A stretch of DNA of 64,000 bases from Saccharomonospora viridis DSM 43017 (GTDB lineage Bacteria; Actinomycetota; Actinomycetes; Mycobacteriales; Pseudonocardiaceae). Position numbers and translations under genes: made by a program. Shown in pieces: positions 1 to 10,248 of this stretch. The notes beneath the pieces are model-generated. The model saw only the letters and a list, made by a program, of their open reading frames with translations. It did no database searches and had not been told where the DNA came from. The stretch covers positions 3,498,001 to 3,562,000 of the forward strand of contig NC_013159.1 in NCBI RefSeq assembly GCF_000023865.1. Direction: 5' to 3'. How positions within the stretch are numbered: position 1 is the first letter of the stretch; each line of letters starts with the position of its first letter.

Positions 1-365
1 TCCTGCACCGTGAACAGTCGCGCTCCGTAGGGCTGGTCCTGTGGCGTGGTGAGTTCCACCGACTCACCGACCGCGGCACGGACCCTCTCGTACTGGGCGT
101 CGACGTCGTCGACGTACACGACGTTGAGCTGACCGACGGGTCCGTCGACTCCCTTGGCCTCCCAATAGGTCGAGTCGACAGCGGTCACCTGGATCTCCGC
201 GTCACCCGCCAACAGTGTCGCCTGGAACACCTCACCCGCGGCGTCGACGTAACGCACCTTCTCCCGGAAACCGAACACCCTCGTCAACCACTCCACGGCC
301 TCCGTGGCGTCGGTGTAGTACAGGTACGGCGCGAGGCCGAGATACCTCGGGGCTTCGTCGCTCAT
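1..365 (-). CDS. VOC (glyoxalase/bleomycin-resistance fold) family protein, 3' end cut by window edge
   Basis: Reading the minus strand from the ATG at 365 gives about 121 residues before the window ends. The protein opens with MSDEAPRYLGLAPYLYYTDA, followed by a segment with VEWLTRVFGF, LLAGDAEIQVT, GQLNVVYVDDVDAQYERV and PYGARLFTVQ. This is the beta-alpha-beta-beta-beta layout of a VOC domain, and PYGAR is typical of the second half of such domains. VOC proteins are small metal-binding dioxygenases, isomerases or drug-binding proteins; nothing here fixes a substrate. An in-frame ATG at 380 would add five residues. Neither start has a clear Shine-Dalgarno sequence. The C-terminus is missing, so the metal ligands cannot be fully checked. 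Confidence 0.8.
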   Translation of the reverse strand, partial: MSDEAPRYLGLAPYLYYTDATEAVEWLTRVFGFREKVRYVDAAGEVFQATLLAGDAEIQVTAVDSTYWEAKGVDGPVGQLNVVYVDDVDAQYERVRAAVGESVELTTPQDQPYGARLFTVQ

Positions 366-853
366 AGCGTGCAAGTCCATCACATCAACCACGATCAGCA
401 CTCACTCACCCCGACAACGTCGGCCGCGGTCACAGCCCCACGGCACGGACACGCTGGGGCGAAGCACTCGGGCGCCCGTCGTCGGTCCGGTTAGACGCCG
501 GCGGCTCGCCGTGGAAAGACGACTCCTCCACGCATTCACCGGATGTTCCCCGGTGGTCGCCGACGACCGCTGTGCGTCGCCGGGCAATCGCGTCGGGTCG
601 TCGACGGTGGTCGACAGTGATCGACGGTGCCGCCCTCATTTTTGACTCTAGCTAACGAACATTCCGATGAGCCTGGTCACGGCCTCACGGCAGCTACGAG
701 AGAACCCCGAGAGGACGTGGTCGTCCGGTTCCGTACACCGCCTCGACTACCCGATACGGATGGATACGAACCGAGCACGGTCGGTTCGGGGCATTACGCC
801 GAATGCGTGCGAAAGGTCGGCAGAGCCGAGATCGACGAGTACCGTCGGAAGAG
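366..853. other. Intergenic region without a supported gene
   Basis: About 490 bases lie between two divergent genes. Short open frames here look like chance readings of GC-rich DNA: they are Arg/Ser rich and have no recognisable domain. Near 596-636 the motif tcgacggtg occurs twice. A TTGACT hexamer at 642-647 could be a -35 element for the downstream TPR gene, but I see no convincing -10 at the right distance. Confidence 0.4.
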
Positions 854-1270
854 ATGGTTGCTGAGTCACCTTCACCACAGTCGCCCGGGGACACCACCGG
901 GCAGGGACGCCTTGCGGCTTTCCGCAAGGCCGAAGAACTGGTGCGGCGACGACCACTCGACGCACTCGCCCTACTCAAACCCCTACTCGACTCCGATCCC
1001 GACAAGCCGAGTGTCCAGTTGCTCGCGGGGCGTGCGTATTTCCACTCGGCACAGCTGAACCGCGCAGAACGCGCGTTCACCAAGGTCGTGGAACTCGACC
1101 CGTCGGACCACTACGCGCGGTTCGTGCTCGGCCGAACACTGCAACGCCTCGGCCGACTGATCGAGGCACGCGCCCAGCTCCGCATGGCCACCGCGATGAA
1201 CCCGGTGCCCGAGTACCAGGACGCGCTCGGTGAGGTCAGCGCCCGGGTGGCGTTGAGCCGCGACGACTGA
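854..1270 (+). CDS. Small tetratricopeptide-repeat protein
   Basis: A protein of 138 residues if it starts at the ATG at 854, which directly follows a ggaagag purine run. An upstream ATG at 803 would add 17 basic residues. Residues about 25-120 form helical pairs with TPR consensus spacing: ALALLKPLLDSDP, LLAGRAYFHSAQLNRAERAF, VELDPSDHYARFVLGRTLQR and IEARAQLRMATAMNP. That gives roughly three TPR units. Such proteins mediate protein-protein contacts, and no partner can be read from context. No signal peptide is visible, so it is probably cytosolic. It diverges from the VOC gene and converges on mazG. Confidence 0.8.
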   Translation: MVAESPSPQSPGDTTGQGRLAAFRKAEELVRRRPLDALALLKPLLDSDPDKPSVQLLAGRAYFHSAQLNRAERAFTKVVELDPSDHYARFVLGRTLQRLGRLIEARAQLRMATAMNPVPEYQDALGEVSARVALSRDD

Positions 1271-1363
1271 GTCGACGATCGAATCACGGTCCACGACCCG
1301 GTCAGCGGCCCAACGACCCGCTTCCCCACCTCGAAACGGCGGTTCTCCGCGCCAATCCCGTGG

Positions 1364-2332
1364 TCAGTCCCGTGGCCAGAAACGACGCCAACCGTCCGCG
1401 TCGAGCGTCGCCGGGTCGAAGCCGTGGGCGCGGGCGGCCCGCTCGGCGGCACGCACCTTCCTCGCGAACTCCTTCGCCGTCGCGCGCAACGCACCTTCCG
1501 GATCGATGCCCGCCCGACGGGCCGCGGCGGCGATCCGGAACAGTTTCGCCCCCTCATCGGAGCCGGCCGGGAACAGGTCCGACGGCACGCCGCGACGTCC
1601 GGTGCGTTGCCCCAACTTGCCCGCGAGCGCCGCCGCGGGTTGGCCCAGGGGAACCCCGTCGACGATCGACTCGCGCCGTTTCTCGGCCTGCTTCAGCTGT
1701 TCCCACCGCTGCTGCTGGTGTTCCGCCGTGTGCACGGCCTCGGCGCCGGTGAACACGTGCGGATGCCTGTTCACCAGCTTGGTGACCAACTCGTCGGCGA
1801 CCGCGTCGATGTCGAAGGGATCGGTGTCGTGCTCGGCGGCCACCCGCGCGTGGAACAGCACCTGGAGCAACACGTCACCGAGCTCCTCCCGCATCGCGGA
1901 CCGATCGCCCTCCTCGACGGCGTCGAGCAGCTCGTAGGTCTCCTCCACGAGATATTGCAGCAACGACTCGTGGGTCTGCGCGGCATCCCAGGGACAACCG
2001 CCCGGCGAACGCAGTCGATCCATCACCTCGACGGCACGCACGAGAGGCGGTACGGGGGTGTCGATCACCGCCGCACCGCGTCGCACGAGCACCGCCGCAC
2101 CGGGATCGTCCGGACGCGTGGTGACGAGCACCATCCGGGAGGCGCGGACGAGTTCGTCCGGATGCGGCGCGGCCTTGGCGTCGAGCGCCGCCCTGGTCGC
2201 CTCGGGCAGGTCCGCCGAGGCGTACACCGTCTCGGCCGCCCTGAGCGCAGGCCACGCCGCAGTGGGTAGTACTTCAGGCAACGTCGGTGATACCAGCACC
2301 ACCGTGGCCGACACAGCCGGGAACGAGGTCAT
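1364..2332 (-). CDS. mazG: MazG-family nucleoside triphosphate pyrophosphohydrolase
   Basis: MazG hydrolyses (d)NTPs to (d)NMP and PPi, cleansing the nucleotide pool. The 322-residue protein has an N-terminal region (about 1-95) of the kind seen in actinobacterial MazG. The MazG core follows: LRSPGGCPWDAAQTHESL, then the Mg-binding EETYELLDAVEEGD and REELGDVLLQVLFHA (the EExxE...ExxD pattern). The C-terminal third resembles the second, degenerate MazG-like half. The ATG at 2332 is chosen because it overlaps the stop codon of the upstream SurA-like gene by four bases (ATGA), which indicates translational coupling. MazG lying next to mfd and a lipoprotein is also, from memory, the mycobacterial order. 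Confidence 0.93.
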   Translation of the reverse strand: MTSFPAVSATVVLVSPTLPEVLPTAAWPALRAAETVYASADLPEATRAALDAKAAPHPDELVRASRMVLVTTRPDDPGAAVLVRRGAAVIDTPVPPLVRAVEVMDRLRSPGGCPWDAAQTHESLLQYLVEETYELLDAVEEGDRSAMREELGDVLLQVLFHARVAAEHDTDPFDIDAVADELVTKLVNRHPHVFTGAEAVHTAEHQQQRWEQLKQAEKRRESIVDGVPLGQPAAALAGKLGQRTGRRGVPSDLFPAGSDEGAKLFRIAAAARRAGIDPEGALRATAKEFARKVRAAERAARAHGFDPATLDADGWRRFWPRD

Positions 2333-3297
2333 GGCTGCACGGTACGGGACTCCCACTGGTAGCCGGTCACCTCTTCTTCACTGGGGGCCGGAGCCAGCCC
2401 CGTGTCGTCCCACACCCCGTAGCGCGGGTTGATCTGCACGCCGAGTTCGTCGGCGATCGGCTGCAACTGCCGCAGCCCCGCCCAGTAGAGCAACCGGGGG
2501 TCGACCGGCTGGTCCTCCTCCGGCTCCTCGACGTCCGACCGCACCGTGCGGTCCTTGATGAGCGCGACCAACCAACCCACCTGCTGCTGGCTGGGCCGGA
2601 TGACCACCACAGCCCCTTCCTCGGCACCGAACACGGCGCTGATCGCCAGTTCCGGGTCCTGGTTCAGGGCATCGGCGAGGGTGATCGTCCGATCGATCAC
2701 CTGGTGTCCCGAGTCGCGCAGGATGGTCTCGACGTTCGCGGGATCGGCCGCGATCCGCCGTCCGAGTGCCCGAGCGACCTCCGAATCGGTGGCCTCGGCG
2801 TCGGACTCGGTGATCATCGCACCGACGAAGTGCACCGACAACCGGTGCTGATAGTGCTTTCCGAGCTGTTCCAGCAGCAGCTGATCACGGGCCACGTCCC
2901 GCACCCGGGACGGTTCGACGGCGATGTTCCTGGCCGCTTCCTCCACTCCTCCGCTCGCCTCGATCAGCTCGTCGACCTTGGTCTCATCGACGCGGAGGTT
3001 CTCGCGTTCCTCGGCGACCGCGAGCAGTTCGTGCACGACCCTGCTGCGCACGATCTCACTGCTGATCTGATCGATCCTGCGCTGCTCCCGGGCCTGTTGT
3101 GCCTGCGGCGCGTGGTCCAACAACCACCGGACCTCGGCCTGGACCTCGTCAAGCTGGATGACGTGGTCGCCGACGACGGCGGCGGAACGCGCCTGGGCCG
3201 GATCGGAACCGCAGGAGGCGAGCAGCAACGCGGTCACCGCGGTCAGGACGACACCGAACGAACGACGGGACGGGTAGCGACGGATGGTCCGAATCAC
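2329..3297 (-). CDS. SurA N-terminal-domain lipoprotein (putative envelope chaperone)
   Basis: About 322 residues. The N-terminus is basic (IRTIRRYPSRRSFG), then hydrophobic (VVLTAVTALLLASC), and ends in an LASC lipobox, so it is a lipoprotein anchored outside the membrane. The mature part is helix rich, with ARSAAVVGDHVIQLDEVQAE matching the start of SurA/PpiD-type chaperone domains. I see no parvulin PPIase domain, so a holdase role is inferred rather than isomerase activity. The GTG at 3297 is preferred because it has an agaaag purine run about ten bases upstream; a GTG at 3318 is an alternative. The stop overlaps the mazG start (ATGA). A 21-bp tandem repeat lies just upstream. Confidence 0.8.
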   Translation of the reverse strand: MIRTIRRYPSRRSFGVVLTAVTALLLASCGSDPAQARSAAVVGDHVIQLDEVQAEVRWLLDHAPQAQQAREQRRIDQISSEIVRSRVVHELLAVAEERENLRVDETKVDELIEASGGVEEAARNIAVEPSRVRDVARDQLLLEQLGKHYQHRLSVHFVGAMITESDAEATDSEVARALGRRIAADPANVETILRDSGHQVIDRTITLADALNQDPELAISAVFGAEEGAVVVIRPSQQQVGWLVALIKDRTVRSDVEEPEEDQPVDPRLLYWAGLRQLQPIADELGVQINPRYGVWDDTGLAPAPSEEEVTGYQWESRTVQP

Positions 3298-3360
3298 AGC
3301 GCGTACTTTCTCATACACCCCACACCACCCCGCAAGACCATGCTCCGCGGGGCCCACCCC

Positions 3361-3444
3361 GTGTCCGCAGTTCCCGTAGCCGTGTCCGCAGTTCCCGTAG
3401 CCGTGTCCGCAGTTCCCGTAGCCGTGTCCGCAGGCTGCGTCGCC
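3361..3444. repeat. 21-bp tandem repeat, three perfect copies plus one diverged copy
   Basis: The unit starts gtgtccgcag and ends cccgtagcc. It occurs perfectly at 3361-3381, 3382-3402 and 3403-3423. A diverged copy follows at 3424-3444, and gtgtccgca begins once more at 3445, running into the mfd stop codon. The array fills much of the 158-bp gap between mfd and the SurA-like gene, that is, the leader of the latter. A unit of 21 is a multiple of three and reads GYGNCGH on the minus strand in the frame of the lipoprotein gene, but no start or homology supports translation. Confidence 0.9.
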
Positions 3445-3455
3445 GTGTCCGCACC

Positions 3456-6400
3456 TCACGCGCTGACGGCCGTCGGCGTCCGCGTCAACGAGCGGATGAG
3501 CGTGGTGCACCAATCCAACAACGGCTCGTCCCGCAGCACGGGCGCGCCGATGCGGCCCCCCGCGGGCCCCTCGGTCGGCCGCGGAACGGAAACCGTGTTG
3601 GTCACCGCCTTGAACACCGCCCTCGGATACAGCCGCTTCAACCGCACCAACTGCGAATCGGCCAGCTGCAACGGGGTGAAACGGATGTTGTTGCCCTGCA
3701 GCGTCACCTCGGTGACCCCCGCCTCCCGGCACACCTGCCGGAACGCCGCCACCGCGAGCAGCCGTTCGACCGGCGCGGGCAACTTCCCGTAGCGGTCGAC
3801 CAGCTCCTCCCGCACCGCGTCCAATCCCTCGGCGTCGGGCGCCGCCGCGATCTTGCGGTACGCCTCCAACCGCAGTCGCTCGCCCGGCACGTAGTCGTGC
3901 GGGATGTGCGCGTCCACGGGCAGATCCACCCGCACCTCGGTGGGAGTGGGCTCCTCCTCGGGCTCACCGGCACCGGCATGCCTGCGGAACGCTTCCACGG
4001 CCTCCCCGACGAGTCGCACGTACAGATCGAATCCGACCCCCGCGATGTGCCCGGACTGCTCGGCGCCGAGGATGTTGCCCGCGCCCCGGATCTCCAGGTC
4101 CTTCATCGCCACGGCCATCCCCGCACCCAACTCCGTGTTCTGGGCGATGGTCGCGAGTCGGTCGTGCGCGGTCTCGGTCAACGGTTTGTCCGCCGGGTAC
4201 AGGAAGTACGCGTAACCGCGCTCCCGCCCTCGGCCGACCCGACCCCGCAGCTGGTGCAGTTGGGCCAGTCCGAGCTGGTCGGCATGCTCCACGATCAACG
4301 TGTTGGCGTTGGAGATGTCGAGCCCCGTCTCGACGATCGTGGTGCACACCAGCACGTCGTACTCGCGTTCCCAGAATCCCTGGATGATCTGTTCGAGCCG
4401 ATGCTCGTTCATCTGGCCGTGCGCGGTGACCACACGTGCCTCCGGCACCAGCTCCCGCAACCTCCGCGCCGCCCGCTCGATCGACGACACCCGGTTGTGG
4501 ACGTAGAACACCTGGCCGTCACGGAGCAGCTCCCGACGAATGGCCGCCGCGACCTGTTTGTCGTCGTACGCGCCGACGTAGGTGAGGATCGGGTGCCGGT
4601 CCTCGGGCGGGGTGAGGATGGTGGACATCTCCCGGATGCCCGCCATGCTCATCTCCAACGTCCTCGGGATCGGGGTCGCCGACATCGTGAGCACGTCCAC
4701 GTGGGTGCGCAGCGCCTTGATGTGCTCCTTGTGCTCGACGCCGAACCGCTGTTCCTCGTCGACGATCACCAGACCCAGGTCCTTGTACCGCACGTTCGAC
4801 TGCAACAGTCGGTGCGTGCCGATGACGATGTCCACCTCACCGTCGGCCAGCCCGTTGATCACCTGTTCGGCCTCGTGCGGATCGGTGAACCGCGACAGTC
4901 CCTTGATCGTGACCGGGAACGAGCGCATGCGTTCGGAGAACGTCGCCAAGTGCTGCTGCGCCAGGATCGTGGTGGGCACCAGCACCACGACCTGTTTGCC
5001 GTCCTGCACGGCCTTGAACGCCGCCCGCACGGCGATCTCGGTCTTGCCGTAGCCGACGTCCCCGCAGATCACCCTGTCCATCGGGACGTCGCGCTCCATG
5101 TCGCGCTTGACCTCGTCGATGGCGGCGAGCTGATCGGCGGTCTCGGTGAACGGGAACGCGTCCTCCAATTCGCGCTGCCACGGCGTATCGGGGCTGAACG
5201 CGTGTCCCGGGGCCGCCTGGCGCGCGGCGTAGAGCTGTACGAGTTCGGCGGCGATCTCCTTGACGGCCTTGCGGGCCCTGGCCTTGGTCTTCTTCCAGTC
5301 CGCCCCGCCCATCTTGTTGAGCGTGGGCGTCTCCCCACCGACGTAGCGCGACACTTCGTCGAGCTGGTCGGTCGGCACGAACAGTCGGTCGCCGGGGTGG
5401 CCCCGTTTCGACGGCGCGTACTCGATCACCAGGTACTCGCGCGTGGCCCCGCCGACGGTGCGCCGCACCATCTCGACGAACCGACCGATGCCGTGCTGGT
5501 CGTGCACCACGTAGTCGCCGGACTTCAGCGCGAGCGGGTCGACGGCGTTACGACGGCGCGACGGCATCTTGGTGTTCAGGTCCACGTTCGACCGTCCCGC
5601 CGTGGCGCCGCGTCCGGTGATGTCGGCCTCGCTGAGCACGACCAACGCGCTGCCGGGGGCCACGAAGCCGTCCGAGATACCGCCGCAGGTCACCGTCACG
5701 ACGCCGGGTTTGGGCTCCTCGGTCAGCCCCTCGGTGGCCAGGGTCGCCGGGACCTCCGCGCCGGACAACTGATCGACTGCACGTTTCGCCGTACCCGCAC
5801 CGGCGACCACCACCACGGCCGCGCCACCGGAGGCGGTGTGGGCACGCAGGTCGGTGGCCACCCGCTCCAGTTCACCCCGATAGGCGGGCGCGGAGTCGAT
5901 GGCGACGTGGTGGGCACCGCTCTCACTGGTCAGCTGCGACAGCGTCCACCAACACCGGTTCGTCTCCGTGGCGTGAGCGCGCACCTCGTCCAGGTCGCGG
6001 TAGGCGGAGGCGCCGAGGTCCAACGGGGCCTCGCCCCCGTCGGCGGCGCTCATCCACGACGCCTCCAGGAACTCCTGACCCGTACGCACCAGGTCCGCCG
6101 CCCTGGCGCGGCTCTTCTCGGGTTCGATGAGCACCACGTGGGTGCCTTCCGGCAGGGCGTCGGTGAGCAGTTGCAACTCGCCTTCGCAGAGCACGGGGAT
6201 GAGTGCCTCCATGCCCTCGCAGGGGACACCGTCGGCGAGTTTGGTGAGCATCTCCGACAGTTGGGCGTTGTCGGCGTGTGTTCGGGCGAGTTCCGCGGCC
6301 CGTGCCTTGACGTCCGGGGTGAGCAGTATCTCCCGGCACGGGGGCGCGATCACCTCGGTCACCTCGCCGGGCAGGGACCGCTGGTCGGACACCGCGAACG

Positions 6401-7055
6401 CGCGGATCTCACTGACCTCGTCGCCCCAGAACTCGATGCGATGCGGATGTTCGGCGGTCGGGCCGAAGATGTCCAGGATCCCGCCTCGCACAGCGAACTC
6501 GCCGCGTTTTTCCACCATGTCGACGCGGGTGTAGGCGAGTTCGACGAGTTGGTCGAGCACGGCCTCGAAATCGCTTTCCTGGCCCACCCTGAGTTCGACG
6601 GGATGCAGCCCGCCGAGACCGGGTGCCATGGGTTGGATGAGGCTGCGCACGGTGGCCACCACGACTCGCAGCCCACCGTGATCGGGCTGTGCCAGTCTGC
6701 GCAGCACCTCCAGCCGTTTGCCGACCGTGTCCGCCCTGGGCGACAGCCGTTCGTGCGGCAGGGTCTCCCACGACGGGAAGTCGGCGACCAGATTCTCGCC
6801 GAGCAGGCTGCGCAGCGCAGCGGTCAGCTCCTCGGCCTGCCTGCCGGTGGGTGTGACGGCCAGGACGGGACGTCCCGCGCCCCGGTCGGCGGCGAGCGCC
6901 GCGACGACGAGCTGATGGGTGGCGGTGGAGCCGTCGAGATCCAGCAGCGGGGCACCCGCCTGCTCCACGACGCCGCGCAACGCAGGGTCGGACAGCAGCG
7001 CGGACAGTAGACCGGACAAGGCCCCGGACGACGAACCGTTCGGCGAATCGGTCAC
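3456..7055 (-). CDS. mfd: Transcription-repair coupling factor Mfd
   Basis: Mfd removes RNA polymerase stalled at DNA lesions and recruits UvrA. The 1199-residue length is normal for the family. The N-terminal third is the UvrB-like module ([39 protein letters not shown]). A CarD-like RNA-polymerase-interacting domain follows in the middle ([17 protein letters not shown]). Then comes a RecG-like translocase with Walker [16 protein letters not shown] box [19 protein letters not shown] and the motif V/VI region [17 protein letters not shown]. The C-terminal TRCF domain ends at TPTAVSA. The GTG at 7055 has a gaggggaag ribosome-binding site. Longer upstream readings are low-complexity Arg-rich and were not used. 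Confidence 0.97.
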   Translation of the reverse strand: MTDSPNGSSSGALSGLLSALLSDPALRGVVEQAGAPLLDLDGSTATHQLVVAALAADRGAGRPVLAVTPTGRQAEELTAALRSLLGENLVADFPSWETLPHERLSPRADTVGKRLEVLRRLAQPDHGGLRVVVATVRSLIQPMAPGLGGLHPVELRVGQESDFEAVLDQLVELAYTRVDMVEKRGEFAVRGGILDIFGPTAEHPHRIEFWGDEVSEIRAFAVSDQRSLPGEVTEVIAPPCREILLTPDVKARAAELARTHADNAQLSEMLTKLADGVPCEGMEALIPVLCEGELQLLTDALPEGTHVVLIEPEKSRARAADLVRTGQEFLEASWMSAADGGEAPLDLGASAYRDLDEVRAHATETNRCWWTLSQLTSESGAHHVAIDSAPAYRGELERVATDLRAHTASGGAAVVVVAGAGTAKRAVDQLSGAEVPATLATEGLTEEPKPGVVTVTCGGISDGFVAPGSALVVLSEADITGRGATAGRSNVDLNTKMPSRRRNAVDPLALKSGDYVVHDQHGIGRFVEMVRRTVGGATREYLVIEYAPSKRGHPGDRLFVPTDQLDEVSRYVGGETPTLNKMGGADWKKTKARARKAVKEIAAELVQLYAARQAAPGHAFSPDTPWQRELEDAFPFTETADQLAAIDEVKRDMERDVPMDRVICGDVGYGKTEIAVRAAFKAVQDGKQVVVLVPTTILAQQHLATFSERMRSFPVTIKGLSRFTDPHEAEQVINGLADGEVDIVIGTHRLLQSNVRYKDLGLVIVDEEQRFGVEHKEHIKALRTHVDVLTMSATPIPRTLEMSMAGIREMSTILTPPEDRHPILTYVGAYDDKQVAAAIRRELLRDGQVFYVHNRVSSIERAARRLRELVPEARVVTAHGQMNEHRLEQIIQGFWEREYDVLVCTTIVETGLDISNANTLIVEHADQLGLAQLHQLRGRVGRGRERGYAYFLYPADKPLTETAHDRLATIAQNTELGAGMAVAMKDLEIRGAGNILGAEQSGHIAGVGFDLYVRLVGEAVEAFRRHAGAGEPEEEPTPTEVRVDLPVDAHIPHDYVPGERLRLEAYRKIAAAPDAEGLDAVREELVDRYGKLPAPVERLLAVAAFRQVCREAGVTEVTLQGNNIRFTPLQLADSQLVRLKRLYPRAVFKAVTNTVSVPRPTEGPAGGRIGAPVLRDEPLLDWCTTLIRSLTRTPTAVSA

Positions 7056-7184
7056 GGATGTGTTCTTCCCCTCGACACCAGACACACCCCTGCCCGAGGT
7101 GATGGGGGCAAAAGGGCTTTCGTCTTTCCAGGGTACGTGTCGTCTCGACCGGCGATCGCACGTGCGTCGGCGCACACTGGAGCC

Positions 7185-8387
7185 ATGCGCGTGCCAGCAC
7201 TCGGGATCGTCTGCCTCGCCTTGCTCGCGGTTCTGTCGGCGTGTGGTGCGGATCCCGAGGGCAACGCGTCGAACGTGCCGACCACTGCCCGGTCGACCCC
7301 GGACGGGGTGACGATGCGGGTGGAACGCGTCGCCGGCGGGCTGACGCACCCATGGGACGTCGGTGTCCTGCCCGACGGTGCACTGCTGGTCACCGAACGT
7401 CCCGGACGGCTCACGCTCGTCGACGACGACGGGGTGCACGAGATCGAGGCCGACACCTCGTCCGTCCACGCCCGCGGGGAGGGCGGGCTGATGGGGCTGG
7501 TGGTCCACCCCGACTTCCCTTCCTCACGCCTGTTCACCACATGCCAGACGCACCAACGCGGCGGCAAGGCCGTGGACGTGCGGTTGGTGACGTGGCGGTT
7601 GTCGGAGGACCGCCGCAACGCAACCCACGTGCGTGACCTGCTCACCGGGCTGCCGGTGGCCGACAGCGGACGGCATTCCGGCTGCCGCCCCACGCTCGCC
7701 GCCGACGGCAGTCTGCTCGTCGGAACCGGCGACACCGCGAGCGATCCGGCCATTCCGCAGGACCGCACCAGTCTCGGCGGCAAGATCCTGCGCATCGATC
7801 TCCACACCGGGGAAGGACTGCCCGACAACCCGTTCGCGTCGTCACGCGATGCGAACGAGCGGCGCGTCTACAGCTACGGCCACCGCAACGTCCAGGGGGT
7901 GGCGGTCCGACTCGGCACGGGACAGGTGTACGCGTCCGAACACGGACCCACGGGATACGACGAGGTCAATCGGATCCGGTCGGGCGGCAACTACGGCTGG
8001 GACCCGTCCCGTGGGGGTTCCACCGACAGCTACGACGAGGACGTCCCGATGACCGACCTGCAACGGTTCCCGAACGCGGTCCCACCACTGTGGACATCGG
8101 GTGAGTCGTCGACGGAGGCGCCCTCGGGCGCGGCGTTCCTGTCAGGACCGGAGTGGGGAACGCTCAACGGCGCGCTCGCGGTGGGGGCGTTACGGGGGCA
8201 GAAGATGCTGCTGTTCCGACTCGACGACGCCGGGGACGAGATCACCGAGGTGGTGCTGCCCCCGGAGTTCGACGATCGGTTCGGCCGGCTGCGCGGTGTG
8301 CGTTCGGCCCCCGACGGCGCCCTGTACGTCACGACCTCGGACGGCGAGGACGACGCCGTGTTCCGGGTGACCCCGCAGCGCCGGTGA
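7185..8387 (+). CDS. PQQ-dependent sugar dehydrogenase-like lipoprotein (glucose/sorbosone dehydrogenase family)
   Basis: A 400-residue protein with a lipoprotein signal ([20 protein letters not shown], lipobox VLSAC). It is followed by a six-bladed beta-propeller of the soluble aldose dehydrogenase family: [80 protein letters not shown] and GGNYGWDP. These are the blade motifs that hold PQQ and calcium in the family. Many actinobacterial members are orphan lipoproteins with unproven substrates, so sugar oxidation is inferred. The ATG at 7185 follows tggag. It is transcribed divergently from mfd. Confidence 0.88.
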   Translation: MRVPALGIVCLALLAVLSACGADPEGNASNVPTTARSTPDGVTMRVERVAGGLTHPWDVGVLPDGALLVTERPGRLTLVDDDGVHEIEADTSSVHARGEGGLMGLVVHPDFPSSRLFTTCQTHQRGGKAVDVRLVTWRLSEDRRNATHVRDLLTGLPVADSGRHSGCRPTLAADGSLLVGTGDTASDPAIPQDRTSLGGKILRIDLHTGEGLPDNPFASSRDANERRVYSYGHRNVQGVAVRLGTGQVYASEHGPTGYDEVNRIRSGGNYGWDPSRGGSTDSYDEDVPMTDLQRFPNAVPPLWTSGESSTEAPSGAAFLSGPEWGTLNGALAVGALRGQKMLLFRLDDAGDEITEVVLPPEFDDRFGRLRGVRSAPDGALYVTTSDGEDDAVFRVTPQRR

Positions 8388-8494
8388 ACGTCCGTGCGCG
8401 CCGTCACGGCCGTGGGGTACGTCGCGAGGCCTCGCGGAAGGAGCGGTCCTCCGCCACCGTGCCGGGGTCGGCGTCGCCGAACCGGACCGTCACC

Positions 8495-9172
8495 TCACTG
8501 CTTGCGCCGGAGCCGCAGCCTCGGTTTGTGCTCCAAGTTGGACAACCCGTTCCACGCGAGGTTCACCAGGTGGGCGGCCACCTCGTTGCGTTTGGGTTTA
8601 CGCGCGTCGAGCCACCACTGCCCGGTGAGTGCCACCATGCCGACCAACGCCTGCGCGTAGAGGGGCGCCAACTTGTCGTCGTAGCCCCGTGAGTCGAACT
8701 CCTGAGCCAGCACGTACTCCACTTGACTGGCGATGTCGTTGAGCAGCGTGGAGAACGTCCCCGTCGAACTCGCCACCGGCGAGTCACGCACGAGGATGCG
8801 GAACCCGTCGTGACAGTCCTCGACGTAACTCAACAGCGCGACAGCCGCCTGCTCCAGCAACTCACGCGGGTGCCCCCCGTGCAGCGTGGACACCATCCGG
8901 TCGAGCAACAACCGGGTCTCCCGGTCCACCACGACGGCGTAGATGCCTTCCTTGCCGCCGAAGTGTTCGTACACCACGGGCTTGGACACGTTCGCCCGAT
9001 TGGCGATCTCCTCGATCGAGGTGCCGTCGAATCCCTTCTCGGCGAACAGCGACCGTGCCACGTCGAGCAGCTGCTGTCTGCGTTCCGCCCCGGTCATACG
9101 CACCCGGGTCGCCGGTGCGCTCGGACGCCCCCCGGCGACCTCGTCTCGTTTCGCTCGTCGTCTCGCGGCCAC
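8495..9172 (-). CDS. TetR-family transcriptional regulator, probably of the adjacent desaturase
   Basis: A 225-residue repressor with a basic N-terminal arm. The TetR helix-turn-helix lies at about residues 28-75 (RQQLLDVARSLFAEKGFDG, SIEEIANRANVSKPVVYEHF). A helical ligand-binding domain follows, ending in the basic tail KPRLRLRRKQ. The start is a GTG at 9172. It lies 69 bp downstream of the desaturase gene on the same strand and is probably co-transcribed. The perfect inverted repeat upstream of the desaturase (10249-10261) is a plausible operator for it. TetR repressors that sense acyl-CoAs commonly control actinobacterial fatty-acid genes, but the effector here is not known. Confidence 0.88.
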   Translation of the reverse strand: MAARRRAKRDEVAGGRPSAPATRVRMTGAERRQQLLDVARSLFAEKGFDGTSIEEIANRANVSKPVVYEHFGGKEGIYAVVVDRETRLLLDRMVSTLHGGHPRELLEQAAVALLSYVEDCHDGFRILVRDSPVASSTGTFSTLLNDIASQVEYVLAQEFDSRGYDDKLAPLYAQALVGMVALTGQWWLDARKPKRNEVAAHLVNLAWNGLSNLEHKPRLRLRRKQ

Positions 9173-9241
9173 CCCCGCAGCCTAGCCCGACGCCCGTTCG
9201 ACGCCGCGGACGAGACGACCCGAGGGCCTTCCTTCGGCCTG

Positions 9242-10195
9242 CTACTTGCGTGCCACCGCGAGCTTCTGCAGTCGCGCCGGGGTGGGCCACCGCACGTTGT
9301 AGACCCAACCCAACTTCTCGAAGATCCAGATGACCCGAGCGGAGATGTCGATCTGACCGCGCTTGACACCGTGCCGCGCCGAGGTCGGGTCGGCGTGGTG
9401 CAGGTTGTGCCACGACTCGCCGAACGAGAAGATCGCCAGCGGCCAGAAGTTGGCCGACCGGTCCCGAGCGCTGAACGGCCGTTCGCCGATCATGTGGCAG
9501 ATCGAGTTCACCGACCAGGTCACGTGGTGCAGCACGCACACCCGTACGAATCCGGCCCAGAACAACGCGGTGACGGCTCCCCACCACGACCATGTGATGA
9601 GACCACCGAGCAGGGCTGGCAGAGCGAACGTCAGCAGCGACCACAGCGGGAACAGGCTGTTGACCTTGCGGATGGCCGGGTCCTTGAGAAGGTCGGGCGC
9701 GAAGCGTTCGGCGTTGCTGCGGTCCCGGTTGAACAACCAACCCATGTGGGCATGCCAGAAACCCTTGGCGATGGCCCACGGCGACGTGCCGAACAGCCAC
9801 GGGGAATGCGGGTCACCCTCCTTGTCGGAGAAGGCGTGGTGCCGCCGGTGGTCGGCGACCCAGGTGATGACCGGACCTTGCAGGGCCATGCTGCCCGCGA
9901 TGGCCATCACCACCCGCAGCCACGGCTTGGCCTTGAACGAACCATGGGTGAAGTGGCGGTGGTACGCGACGGTGATACCGAGCCCGGTGACGGCGTAGAA
10001 GAGAACGAACAAGCCGACGTCCACCCAGGTCAGCCCCCATCCCCAGGCGAAGGGGACGGCCGCGATCAGGGCGACCAACGGGGCGATGACACCGAAGTAA
10101 ACCGCGAACTGCACACCCGGCGTCCGCTTTCCATCGAAGATCGGTTTGGGTCCTTTTCTGGGCTTCGCCGCGGAGCCGTCGAGGGTGGCCGTCAT
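9242..10195 (-). CDS. Acyl-CoA (stearoyl-CoA-type) delta-9 fatty acid desaturase
   Basis: A 317-residue integral membrane di-iron enzyme that introduces a cis double bond into a saturated acyl chain, adjusting membrane fluidity. The three histidine boxes are intact: HRHFTH (about residue 80), HRRHH (about residue 117) and HNLHH (about residue 257). The order and spacing match acyl-CoA desaturases. Four hydrophobic spans are visible (for example FAVYFGVIAPLVALIAAV and VDVGLFVLFYAVTGLGIT). The ATG at 10195 is preferred over an upstream ATG that would add 11 residues, because MTATLDG is a more usual N-terminus. A TetR gene follows, and an operator-like palindrome precedes the gene. Confidence 0.93.
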   Translation of the reverse strand: MTATLDGSAAKPRKGPKPIFDGKRTPGVQFAVYFGVIAPLVALIAAVPFAWGWGLTWVDVGLFVLFYAVTGLGITVAYHRHFTHGSFKAKPWLRVVMAIAGSMALQGPVITWVADHRRHHAFSDKEGDPHSPWLFGTSPWAIAKGFWHAHMGWLFNRDRSNAERFAPDLLKDPAIRKVNSLFPLWSLLTFALPALLGGLITWSWWGAVTALFWAGFVRVCVLHHVTWSVNSICHMIGERPFSARDRSANFWPLAIFSFGESWHNLHHADPTSARHGVKRGQIDISARVIWIFEKLGWVYNVRWPTPARLQKLAVARK

Positions 10196-10248
10196 GCGTC
10201 TCACTTCTTTCCACAGGGGTGGAGGCAAGGTCGCCCTTACCTACGTTT

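Noticed and set aside
3897-7010. 1037-codon open frame on the plus strand opposite mfd
   Set aside because: It is a shadow of mfd in GC-rich DNA: composition is Arg/His/Val/Gly rich, no domain is recognisable, and mfd motifs on the other strand are complete.
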